Positions 43,347-53,500 of a stretch of 64,000 nt of DNA are shown piece after piece. The translations under genes and the position numbers were made by a program. Under the pieces are notes generated by a model that saw nothing but the letters and a program-made list of their open reading frames with translations, did no database searches and was not told the DNA's origin. Within the stretch, counting starts at the first letter, position 1; the number at the start of each line of letters is the position of its first letter. Source of the DNA: Chamaelirium japonicum (Eukaryota; Streptophyta; Magnoliopsida; Liliales; Melanthiaceae); the NCBI GenBank assembly GCA_947650365.1, contig CANTAL010000146.1:682001-746000 (forward strand), in the 5' to 3' direction.

Positions 43347-46290
43347 CTAGGCTGGGCCCGCGCCAGCGCCCTCGTCGTCGTCGCGCTTCCTCTTCTTCGA
43401 CCTTTCGGTCTTGTATTTCTTGATGGCGTCCAGCGCGCCCTTCTGGAGGAGCTCGCCCAGCTGCGACTGGAGGCGCTCTCGCTGGGAGTTGAGGTCGCGG
43501 AGATGGGCCTCCTTCAGCGCCGCGATCTCATCCCGGGAGGCCGCTACCTGGCTGCGGAGCTCAAGGATCTCTTTCTGGGCGGCCTCTTTGGCTTTGGTCG
43601 CCTCTTGTAGGTCAGCAAGGGCGCGAGCGCGAGCCTCCTCGACCGAGGCTATCCCCGTGGTGAGAGTGGCAGCCCGCTGGCGCAGTTGGGCAACCTCTGT
43701 ATCAACAGAGGCGGCCTGCTGGCGCAGCCGGTCCACCTCAGCTCGGAGCTCGCCGGATCGGTCCGCCTGGTGAAGCTGGTGGATGTGCTCGTCTACTCTC
43801 CTCTCCGAGCTATGGAGAGTGTCATCGTAGAGAGCAACCGTGTCCCCCGCAACGCCGGCGACCTCATCGGCGAGGGCCCGGCTGACTCGCTCCACCTACG
43901 CCAAGGTGAAACAGTTAGAGAAAGTCCTAGGAAGGATTTAAGGCGGAGAAATGTGAAGGTAATCTTACCTCGAGGAGTCGGTTGATGAGGGCGATGTAGG
44001 GAGTCCGGGCGAAAATGTTGTGCCCCAGGATTTCCCGCGTGAAGTAGGGGGCGCGCTCGGGGTCGCCTGAGGAGGAGCCCGCCTGGCTCACCTCAGTTGG
44101 GGCAGCCGGGGAAGGCGCATCGACGGCAGTAGCGGCGGGCTCGCCCCCTTGAGCGCCGGCACCCCCTTCCTTGGTAAGGGGAGGCACGGCGGCACCCCCT
44201 TTCCCGAGCAAGTCTGGCTCCGAGGCTTCCGAGCTGGAGCTCGGAAGGTCGTCCAGGATGGCCCCCAGGTCCGGAGACCAGTAGACCAACCCGTCCAGCT
44301 CCGGGAGGATAGGAGCCTCGAGAGCAGAGGGCGCGCTGGCAGCAGAGGGCGCAAGCGCGCTGGCAGCGGCAGGCGCGGGCGCGGGTGTGGGCGCGGGCGC
44401 ACTGGAAGCGGCCAACGCGGGCTCGGGTGCGGGCGCGCTGGGAGCCATAGGCGCGGGTGCAGGCGCGGGCGCACTGGAAGCGGCCGGCGCGGGCTCGGGT
44501 GCGGGCGCACTGGGAGCCATAGGCGCGGGTGTGGGCGTGGGCGCACTGGAATTAGCGGGCACGGGCGCGGGCGCGCTGCCAACAGAGGGCACAGACGCAC
44601 TGGGGGCAATAGGCGCGGGCTCGAGCGCAGGCGCGCTGGGGGCAGTAGGCGCGGGCTCGGGCGCAGGCGCGCTGGGGGCAGTAGGCATGGGCTCGGGCGC
44701 GGGCGCGGGCGCGCTGGCAGCAGCGGGCGCGGGCGTGCTGGGAGCAGGCGCGGCCGGCGCTGGTGTCTCACTCGGAGCAGGCGGAAGGGTTGAGCTCGGC
44801 GGAGCCGGTCCCTCGAAGGGCGGGGGAGGCCCCGCAGTTGCAGTCGCGGGCTCATCTCCCGAAGCCCGCTCCTCGTCGTCGGAGCTGGAGGTCGTGCTGA
44901 GATCATCGGCTGATCCCAAGCCCGCCTCCACGAGGGCGACCTTCCTCCGCTCCTCGAGGACCTGTTGGAAGGCTTCGCGAGCCTCCCGAACAGCGTTGTC
45001 CTCTCCCGATGGGCAGGCTGAAGGGGTCTTCTTCTTCCTCGCCTTCTTCTGCGAGGCGCCCTCCTCTGGATTCATCACCGCAACAAACAAAGTTTTAGTC
45101 AGGTCACCTGGGAATCCGCGCATCAGCACTTCAGCCATTGGGGACTCCACTTCCGCCATGCTGAGAAGAAGCTCGACGCACGGATCCTCGGGCTCGACGA
45201 AGGAAATGCGACGTCGCCGAGGCTCCGAGACTGGGGCCCTCGGAGAAATGACAGAAAGGGTGGTCGCCTGACCTTGGGCTGCTTCGCGGGCTGGTGGCGG
45301 CGGTGGCGCGACATCCTCCTCATGGAGCATCTCGAGGGTGTCCTTGTCGGCGACCTGAATGGGGGAAGCCCGCTTCTTCCCCTTCTTCACCGAGGTCCCC
45401 GCAGAGGAGGTTGCGGGAGCCGCCGTGGAGGTCGCGGTAGCACGCCGGGAGACCGCGACCTTCTTCTGCATCACCTTCTGGCGGGTGGTGATGGTTCCGG
45501 TCCGGAGATCCTTCCAGAGGAAGGAAAAGTCCGACGGGAGGACCTTCTCGAGGGTTCGACCCCCGAGGAAGTCCAGAATCGCCTCATCGAGCGATCTCTC
45601 GCGGGCTGCGGCGATGCATTTCTTTCCCTTTGCCCGGTATTCCGCGATCTCCTTGAAGACAGGGAGAGGCGGTCTACCGGGAAGAGAGGGGACGTCGGCT
45701 CGAGGACCTCGCCACTCGCCGTCGATCACGAACGGGTAGGCTTTCCAGTACCGGTCCTTATTCTCGACGGCGGTGAACGGAAGCACCTCGCCGGAGCGGC
45801 CCGTGAGGTATAACTGACCACAGTCTACCTCGTTGAAGACGGGTCCCGGTTTCAGGAACCACTTCTTCAGGAGGTAGGCTAGGGGGATCCTCGCGTTTAG
45901 GGCTTCCTCGATGCGAGCAAGCTCATAGAGGATCCCCCACGAGTTTCCCGGAAGCTGGGCAGGGCATAAGCCCGCTAGTTCCAGGAGCTCACTGGCCAGA
46001 TGGTTCAGGGGCAGCCGGAGCCCTGACCATATCTGCCCCACGGAGACCACGGTCCCCGAGAGCGGCCTCCCGGAGCTCGGAAGAGGAAGAATGGCGAGCT
46101 CTTGGGGAATGCCCACCGCGGTTCGCAGACTATCGGGGATGGGCACACCCCCGATGTTATTGAACCAAACGACGGCGGGCTCCTTCGGAGGTGCCTCTTC
46201 CCCTGAGCCCGAAGCCCGCACCGAGATAGGGGCAACATTGAGAGGCCCCTCTCGGGAGGATGCAGAAGTAGCAGCAGCAGAGGAAGCCAT
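43347..46290 (-). CDS. Antisense gene of the Tat element, apparently two exons
   Basis: A long minus-strand gene fills the 3' region. I chose the ATG at 46290 (MASSAAATSASS) because the frame upstream offers only a TTG. The first block, 46290-43969 (774 codons), has an N-terminal globular part of about 300 residues (for example GVPIPDSLRTAVGIP and LKKWFLKPGPVFNEVDCGQL), then basic and acidic stretches, then a long Ala/Pro low-complexity region made of APAPEPAPTAPS-like repeats. The second block, 43895-43347 (182 codons), is a strong coiled-coil candidate rich in Glu, Arg, Ala and Gln, ending in a basic nuclear-localisation-like KTERSKKRKRDDD. The 73 bp between them look like an intron: AG/GTAAGA donor, CTAAC branch-like site, GCGTAG acceptor, with both blocks in phase 0. 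Antisense genes in this position are known in Tat elements, but their function is not established and I recognise no enzyme motif. Confidence 0.75.
43896..43968 (-). other. Probable 73-nt intron in the antisense gene
   Basis: On the minus strand the segment begins GTAAGA after CTCGAG and ends GCGTAG before GTGGAG, with TTTCTCTAACTG upstream of the acceptor as a branch-point candidate. It is T-rich compared with the flanking coding DNA. The exon before it ends on a codon boundary and the next block starts on one. The size is near the lower end for plant introns. The call is an inference from consensus sites only. Confidence 0.72.
44240..44800 (-). repeat. Ala/Pro codon repeat within the antisense gene
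   Basis: This is a GC-rich minisatellite-like region with alternating GCGCCC and GGCGCG motifs, encoding repeated Ala-Pro-rich blocks on the minus strand. It also creates long Arg/Pro-rich or Gly/Ala-rich open frames in other frames, which I treat as shadows. Probable intrinsically disordered linker. Confidence 0.8.
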
Positions 46291-46383
46291 GAGCAAGAAG
46301 GCGCTAGAGAGCTGCGAGCTGAAAGCAAAGAAGAAAGGGAGAGCTGTTTTTCACGCAGCGGTAGAAAATCGCCCCCCGTCCCC

Positions 46384-46391
46384 TATTTATA
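46384..46391 (-). promoter_or_regulatory. TATA box of the antisense gene
   Basis: The minus strand reads CTATAAATAGGG, a near-ideal plant TATA box, about 95 bp upstream of the chosen ATG at 46290. That leaves room for a transcription start near 46360 and a leader of about 70 nt. A CCAAT motif on the minus strand lies about 165 bp further upstream, near 46550. Separate transcription of the antisense gene is therefore plausible. Confidence 0.7.
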
Positions 46392-46699
46392 GGCAAGTGA
46401 AAGGCAGGTGAATCGGGCCGCAGTTAATACTCGAGCGCGCCCAACAAGGCGACACGCCGACGGTTGAAGCGACAGCTCGCCTTTTTCCAATCAGGCAGTG
46501 CCACGTGGACCACGCGTGGGAAAAGGCTGCGCCGGCACCGACGCTGTCCTTTATTGGCAGAAAAAGGAATAAATGAGAAGGAGACATGTGTCTCGCGCCG
46601 ATCAGGATCTCATGATGAGATTCATTGTATCAATATCGAGCCTCGCACCGTATTTAAGATGAAGCGACCGTTGGAGATTTGGAGCGATACCCGAGCCAC
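46392..46699. other. Upstream region of the antisense gene
   Basis: This stretch lies between the TATA box and the 146-bp repeats. It contains CCAAT-like sites in both orientations (near 46487 and 46550) and a CACGTGG element near 46503, a G-box-like motif. These are consistent with promoter function but prove nothing alone. Confidence 0.4.
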
Positions 46700-47440
46700 A
46701 AGATCGCCTAAGGCTGGTGCCCGCAGCTCGCCCGAGGCAGACCCTGACCGTGTGTGGCAAGCTCGCACCGGAAGGAGATTGCTCGTGGCTGATGCTCCCG
46801 GCCCGCCCAGCGTTTGTGAAATACTGGCAGTCAAAGCTCTCGGCGCAGACCACCCACGGCAGGTGCCCAAGCTCGCCCGAAGCAGACCCTGACCGCGTGT
46901 GACAAGCTCACACCGGAAGGAGATCGCTCGTGGCTGACGCTCCCGGCCCGCCCAGCGTTTGTGAAATACTGGCAGTCAAAGCTCTTGGCGCAGACCACCC
47001 ACGGCAGGTGCCCGCAGCTCGCCCGAGGCAGACCCTGACCGCGCGTGATGAGCTCGCGCCGGAAGGAGATCGCTCGTGGCTGACGCTCCCGGCCCGCCCA
47101 GCGTTTGTGAAATACTGGCAGTCAAAGCTCTCGGCGTAGACCGCCTACGGCAGGTGCCCGCAGCTCGCCCGAGGCAGACCCTGATCGCTTGTGATGAGCT
47201 CGCGCCGGAAGGAGATCGCTCGTGGCTGACGCTCGCGGCCCGCCCAGCATTTGTGAAATACTGGGAGTCAAAACTCTCGACAAAGATCGCCCACGGCTGG
47301 CGCCCAAGCTCGCACTGGAAGGAGATTGCTCGTGGCTGATGCTCCGGCCCGCCCAGCAGTTGCGAAATACTGACAGTCAAAGTTCTCGGCGCAGACCACC
47401 CGCGGTTGGTGCCCGTAGCCTACCGGGTGGAGGTCGCAAA
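46700..47440. repeat. 146-bp tandem repeats upstream of the antisense promoter
   Basis: The marker TTTGTGAAATACTGGCAGTC starts at about 46813, 46958, 47104 and 47250, giving periods of 145, 146 and 146 bp. A shortened copy follows 109 bp later. Each unit includes GCTCGTGGCTGA, GGCCCGCCCAGC and CTCGCCCGAGGCAGACCCTG. The array lies between the antisense gene and the LTR. Open frames on either strand here differ between copies and look non-coding. Confidence 0.9.
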
Positions 47441-47514
47441 TGACTAGAACTCCCAATTCGACCGTCGTGTGCAATAAGACTCCTGAGCAAGCGCCAAAGT
47501 CTCCTTGGTCGCTC

Positions 47515-47530
47515 CCTCAGGAGGGGGTAA
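47515..47530 (+). promoter_or_regulatory. Polypurine tract
   Basis: CTCAGGAGGGGGTAA directly precedes the TGTTGGGGG that opens the LTR. In LTR elements a purine run at this place primes plus-strand DNA synthesis. Confidence 0.75.
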
Positions 47531-47640
47531 TGTTGGGGGTAGCTGAAATCTGCTTTGGAGTTCGCCCCCCCTCTCCGCGCTCACCAAATCACCTTGACAG
47601 GGAGCGAGATCCACATTGGGCTGTAGGGGCCTTGGACTAA

Positions 47641-48003
47641 AAGCTCGCTCAGGAGCTCGCCCAAGCTCGCACAGGAGTTCGCTAGAAATGGCAGCGGGAG
47701 TTAGACCGTCATGCATGCAAAGATACCGGTACCACAAACGCCCCTAGCTCACGCAGGGGCTCGCCCAAGCTCGCGCAGGAGCTCGCCCAAGCTCGCGCAG
47801 GAGCTCGCCCAGGGAGCGAGCTCCGCATTGGGCCGAAGGGGCCTAGGCAAAGAGCTCGCTCAGGAGCTCGCCCAAGTTCGCTCAGGAGCTCGATCAAGCT
47901 CGCTCAGGAGCTCGCCCAAGTTCGCTCAGGAGCTCGATCAAACTCGCTCAGGAGCTCGCCCAAACTCGCTCAGGAGCTCGCCTAAGCTCGCTCAGGAGCT
48001 TGC
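47641..48003 (+). repeat. 22-bp tandem repeats in U3 of the LTR
   Basis: This is an imperfect array of units such as GAGCTCGCCCAAGCTCGC and CTCAGGAGCTCG, about 22 bp each. It is interrupted at about 47685-47750 and 47815-47850 by non-repeat sequence. It could act as an upstream enhancer-like array in U3. It also produces a spurious Arg/Ser-rich open frame. Confidence 0.85.
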
Positions 48004-48335
48004 CAGTTTATCGAAGAGGTCGCTCCCGCGAGGTCCGACTCTTGATAGATGTGGAAGAGAGGGCGGAGCAATGGAGGGCGAGCTCGCCTTGGCTCCCCAC
48101 CGGAGGTCGCCCACAGTGCACGAAGACCTCCCAGACTTGAATATTCCAGAATAGCCAGCTGGCAGCAACAAGAAAGATGCTCTCCCCCACTCAAACCGCC
48201 TGGCAGGCTCGACGATAAAGAATGTCAGGGCGTGAGTACCAAGGACTGTCAGAGACCCACGCGAGCCGGATCATGGGGGTCTAGAAGGCTCTGGAAGAAT
48301 CTCCACGTGTCGGGCCACGGTAGGCCGCCGATTGC

Positions 48336-48343
48336 TATAAATA
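48336..48343 (+). promoter_or_regulatory. TATA box of the LTR promoter
   Basis: GCTATAAATACTC lies about 200 bp before the LTR end on the plus strand. It would drive the genomic transcript toward the primer-binding site and gag. Confidence 0.75.
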
Positions 48344-48537
48344 CTCACCCCCAGGCTCCATAGTACAGGTTGGAAAACCTTTTCCCTACCACTTTCATCC
48401 ACAAAAGCTCGCCGTTGTGCACCTGAGACTGACTTGAGCGTCGGAGGGTCTGTGCTCCTACGGGAGCCAGCCGTTCTCACGCTTTTTCTTCGTCTTGCAG
48501 GTAGCCCGCACGGACCAGCGAAAACATCCCCCGAACA

Positions 48538-48556
48538 TTTGGCGCCGTCTGTGGGA
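48538..48556 (+). promoter_or_regulatory. Primer-binding site
   Basis: TTTGGCGCCGTCTGTGGGA follows the LTR end directly. TGGCGCC-type sites at this place are the tRNA-primer sites of Tat and many other plant Gypsy elements. I cannot assign the tRNA with certainty. Confidence 0.8.
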
Positions 48557-48578
48557 TCTTCGACTGGTTCCTGCGAGA

Positions 48579-48670
48579 ATGCTCCCGACCACGCGGTTGA
48601 ACGCCGTCGGCTCTCGTAACCCCAAAGATGGCTCTGGCGACAAGGGGACGCAGGCGACCAAGGACCCGTG
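48579..48670 (+). pseudogene. Start of gag at the right end of the insertion
   Basis: An ATG at 48579 begins a frame of about 30 codons (MLPTTRLNAVGSRNPKDG) running up to the satellite border. Its position just past the primer-binding site and a short leader is that of gag. Beyond the border the frame runs on into satellite repeats and has no meaning. Confidence 0.65.
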
Positions 48671-50580
48671 CGAATTCATTCTAATTCATTCATACAATCC
48701 ATTCTAATTCTTTCACACGATCTACTCTAATTCATTCGTAGGATCCATTCTAATTCATTCGTACAATCTATTCTATTTCATTCGTACGATCCATTCTTAC
48801 TCATTCGTATGATCCATTCTAATTCATTCGGACGAATGTATCCATTCTAATTTATTCGTACGATCCATTCTAGTTCATTCGTACGATCCATTCTAATTCA
48901 TTCGTACGATCCATTCTAATTCATTCGTATGATCCATTCTAATTAATTCGTATGATCCATTCTAATTCATTCGTATGATCCATTCTAATTCATTCATACA
49001 ATCCATTCTAATTCATTCGCACGAATGTATCCATTCTAATTAATTCGTACGATCCATTCTAATTCATTCGTATGATCCATTCTAATTCATTCGTACGATC
49101 CATTCTAATTCATTCGCACGATCTGTTCTTATTCATTCGCACAATCCATTCTAAACCATTCATACGATCCATTCTAATTTATTCGTACGATCCATTCTAA
49201 TTCATTCGTAAGATCCATTCTAATTCATTCGTCCGATCCATTCTAATTCATTCGTACGATCCATTCTGATTCATTCGCACGAATGTATCCATTCTAGTTC
49301 ATTCGTACGATCCATTCTAATTCATTCGTACGATCCATTCTAATTCATTCGCACGATCCATTCTAATTCATTCGTACGATCCATTCTAATTCATTCGCAC
49401 GAATGTATCCATTCTAATTCATTCGTACATATGATCCATTCTAATTCATTCGTACGATCCATTCTAATTCATTCGCACGATCTGTTCTTATTCATTCGCA
49501 CAATCCATTCTAATTCATTCGTACGAATATATCCATTTTAATTCATTCGTACGATCCATTCTAATTCATATGCACAAAGGTATCCATTCTAATTCATTCG
49601 TACGATCCATTCTAATTCAGGATCGTACAAATGAATTAGAATGGATACATTCGTGCGAATGAATTAGAATGGATCATACGAATGAGTAATAATGGATCGT
49701 ACGAATGAAATAGAATAGATTGTACGAATGAATTAGAATGGATCCTACGAATGAATTAGAATGGATCGTGTGAAAGAATTAGAATGGATTGTATGAATGA
49801 ATTAGAATGGATCGTACGAATGAATTAGAATTGATCGTACGAATGAATTAGAATGGATACATTCGTGCGAATGAATTTGAATTGATCGTACGAATGAATT
49901 AGAATGGATCGTGCGAATGAATTAGAATGGATCGTACGAATGAATTAGAATGGATCGTACGAATGAACTAGAATGGATACATTCATGCGAATGAATTAGA
50001 ATGGATCGTACGAATGAATTAGAATGGATCGTACGAATGAATTAGAATGGATCTTACGAATGAATTAGAATGGATCGTACGAATGAATTAGAATGGATCG
50101 TACGAATGAATTAGAATGGATACATTCGTGCGAATGAATTAGAATGGATCGGACGAATGAATTAAAATGGATCGTACGAATAAATTAGAATGGATCGTAC
50201 GAATAAATTAGAATGGATACATTCGTCCGAATGAATTAGAATAGATCATACGAATGAGTAAGAATGGATCGTAAGAATGGATCGTAAGAATGAAATAGAA
50301 TGGATCGTACGAATGAATCGTGCAAATGAATTAGAATGGATCGTATGAATGTATTAGAATGGATCGTATGAGTGAATTAGAATGGATCGTACGAATGAAT
50401 TAGAATGGATTATATGAATGAATTAGAATGGATCGTACGAATGAATTAGAACGGATCATACGAATTAATTAGAATGGATCATACAAATGAATGAGAATGG
50501 AACGTACGAATGAATTAGAATGGATCGTGTGAAAGAATTAGAATGGATTGTATGAATGAATTAGAATGAATTCGTTCGAT
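48671..50580. repeat. Higher-order segment S, copy 1
   Basis: It starts at the insertion edge with CGAATTCATTC. Orientation is F to 49618, R to 50570, then F. It matches 59749-61526 in direct orientation: offset 11078 at the start, 11051 at the TTCAGGATCG junction (49620 and 60671), and 10946 at GAATTCGTTCGAT (50580 and 61526). Confidence 0.85.
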
Positions 50581-53500
50581 CAATTCTAATTCATTAGCAC
50601 GATCCATTCTAATTCATTCGTACGATCCATTCTAATTCATTCGCACGATCCATTCTAATTCATTCGTACGATCCATTCTAATTCTTTCACACGATCCATT
50701 CTAATTCATTCGTACGATCCATTCTAATTCATTCGTACGATCTATTATAATTCATTCGCGCAATCTATTCTAATTCATTCGTACGATCCATTCTAATTCA
50801 TTCGTACGATCCATTCTAATTCATTCATACAATCCATTCTAATTTATTCGCACGAATGTATCCATTCTAATTCATCCGTACGATCCATTCTAATTCATTC
50901 GCACAATCTATTCTATTTCATTCATACGATCCATTCTAATTCATTCGCACGAATGTATCCATTCTAATTCATTCATACGATCCATTCTACTTCATTCGTA
51001 CTATCCGTTCTAATTCACTCATACGATCCATTCTAATTCATTCGTACGATCCTGAATTAGAATGGATCGTACGAATGAATTAGAATGGATACCTTTGTGC
51101 ATATGAATTAGAATGGATCATACGAATGAATTAGAATGGATCGTACGAATGAATTAGAATGGATCGTACGAATGAATTAGAATGGATCATACGAATGAAT
51201 TAGAATGGATCATACGAATGAGTAAGAATGGATCGTACGAATGAAATAGAATGGATTGTACGAATGAATTAGAATGGATACATTCGTGCGAATGAATTAG
51301 AATGGATCGTACGAATGAATTAGAATGGATCGTGCGAATGAATTAGAATGGATTGTATGAATGAATTACAATGGATCGTACGAATGAATTAGAATGGATC
51401 GTACGAATGAATTAGAATGGATCGTACGAATGAAATAGAATGGATTGTACGAATGAATTAGAATGGATCGTGTGAATGAATTTGAATGGATTGTACGAAT
51501 GAATTAGAAAGGATCGTGCTAATGAATTTGAATTGATCGTACGAAGGAAATAGAATGGATTGTACGAATGATTTAGAATGGATCGTACGAATGAATTAGA
51601 ATGGATCGTACGAATGATATAGAATGGATACATTCGTGCGAATGAATTAGAATGGATCATACGATTGAGTAAGAATGGATCGTACGAATGAAATAGAATG
51701 GATTGTACGAATGAATTAGTATGGATTCGTACGAATGAATTAGAATGGATACATTCGTGCGAATGAATTAGAATGGATCGTACCAATGATTAAGAATGGA
51801 TCGTACGAATGAAATAGAATGGATTGTGCGAATGAATTAGAATGGATCGTACGAATGAATTAGAATGGATCGTGTGAATGAATTAGAATGGATCGTACGA
51901 ATGGATTAGAATGGATCGTGTGAAAGAATTAGAATGGATTGTATGAATGAATTAGAATAGATCGTATGAATGAATTAGAATGGATCGTACGATTGAATTA
52001 GAATGGATCGTACGAATGAATTAGAATGGATACATTCGTGCGAATGAATTAGAATGGATCGTACGAATGAATTAGAATGGATCGTACGAATGAATTAGAA
52101 TGGATCTTACGAATGAATTAGAATGGATCGTACGAATGAATTAGAATGGATCGTACGAATGAACTAGAATGGATGCATTCGTGCGAATGAATTAGAATGG
52201 ATCGTACGAATGAATTAGAATGGATCGTACGAATGAATTAGAATGGATCTTACGAATGAATTAGAAAGGATCGTAAGAATGAATTAGAATGGATCGTACG
52301 AATGAATTAGAATGGATACATTCGTGATCGTACGAATGAATTAGAATGGATCGTACGAATAAATTAGAATGGATCGTGGGAATGAATTAGAATGGATCGT
52401 ACGAATGAATGAGAATGGATCCACCGAATGAGTTAGAATGGATCATACGAATGAATTAGACTGGATTGTACGAATGAATTAGAATGGATTGTGCGAATGA
52501 ATTAGAATAGATCGTACGAATGAATTAGAATGGATCGTACGAATGAATTAGAATGGATCAAATGAATGAATTAGAATGGTTACATTCATGCGAATGAATT
52601 AGAATGGATCGTACGAATGGATTAGAATGGATCGTACGAATGGATTAGAATGGATACATTCGTGCGAATGAATTAGAATGGATCATATGAATAAATTAGA
52701 ATAGATTGTGCGAATGAATTAGAATGGATCATACGAATGAATTAGAATGGATACATTCGTGCGAATAAATTAGAATGGATTGTATGAATGAATTAGAATG
52801 GATCGTACGAATGAATTAGAATGGATCGTACGAATGAATTATAATAGATTGCACGAATGAATTAGAATGGATCGTACGAATGAATTAGAATGGATCGTAC
52901 GAAGGAATTAGAATGGATCGTACGAATGAATTAGAATGGATCGTACGAATGGATTAGAATGGATCATACGAATGTATTAGAATGGATACATTCGTGCGAA
53001 TGAATAAGAATGGATCGTATGAATGAATTAGAATAGATTGTGCGAATGAATTAGAATGGATCGTACGAATGAATTAGAATGGATACATTCGTGCGAATAT
53101 ATTAGAATGGATTGTATGAATGAATTAGAATGGATCGTACGAATGAATTAGAATGGATCGTATGAATGAATTAGAATAGATCGTACGAAGGAATTAGAAT
53201 GGATCGTACGAATGAAATAGAATGGATCGTACGAATGAGTTAGAATGGATCGTACGAATGAATTAGAATGGAACGTACGATTGAATTAGAATGGATCATA
53301 CGAATGAGTAAGAATGGATCGTATGAATGAATTAGATTGGATCGTACGATCCATTCTAATTCATTAGCATGGATCGTGCTAATGAATTAGAATGGAATAT
53401 AGGAATAAATTAGAATGGATCGTAGAATGGATCGTACGAATGAATTAGAATAGATCATAGGAATGAATTAGAATGGATCGTGCAAATGAATTAGAATTGA

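Larger units (their letters stand above)
47531..48537 (+). repeat. Single internal LTR, about 1007 bp
   Basis: The left end is TGTTGGGGG right after a polypurine tract, and the right end is CCGAACA right before a primer-binding-site-like motif. The ends are TGTT...AACA, a short inverted pair as usual. A TATA box at 48336-48343 would place U3 before about 48365 and leave a short R-U5 of about 170 bp. No second LTR is in the window, and gag sequence follows on the right instead of flanking DNA. Confidence 0.85.
37702..48670 (+). mobile_element. Ty3/Gypsy Tat-lineage LTR retrotransposon, permuted fossil
   Basis: This is a GC-rich insertion with sharp edges against AT-rich satellite on both sides. 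Parts in order are gag (zinc-knuckle side) and protease, pol (RT, RNase H, second RNase H, integrase), 78-bp repeats, antisense gene, 146-bp repeats, polypurine tract, a single LTR (47531-48537), primer-binding site and the gag start. The double RNase H and the antisense gene place it in the plant Tat group (relatives of Ogre, Retand and Grande). Only one LTR is present and it is internal, so the order is circularly permuted relative to a standard element. The element is broken, with a few breaks. Age cannot be read from LTR divergence because there is no second LTR, but well-kept protein motifs suggest it is not ancient. No clear target-site duplication is visible. Confidence 0.93.

Noticed and set aside
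44088-45271. Long Arg/Pro-rich and Gly/Ala-rich open frames on both strands
   Set aside because: They are shadows of the GC-rich Ala/Pro codon repeat of the antisense gene.
46464-47443. Several open frames in the 146-bp repeat zone
   Set aside because: They are repeat-driven, differ between copies and show no recognisable domain. The zone is better explained as a non-coding array.
47711-48154. 147-codon open frame in the LTR
   Set aside because: It reads through the 22-bp U3 repeats and does not resemble any known retroelement protein.
48484-48502. Possible splice acceptor (pyrimidine run then TTGCAG) near the LTR end
   Set aside because: The motif is short and no matching donor or family precedent at this position is known to me.
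37690-48680. Target-site duplication around the retroelement
   Set aside because: Both flanks are the same satellite, so a 4-6 bp match would mean nothing, and the element ends are not LTR ends.
48580-48707. Fusion of the gag start to satellite-encoded residues
   Set aside because: The frame crosses the insertion border only by chance and ends soon after.
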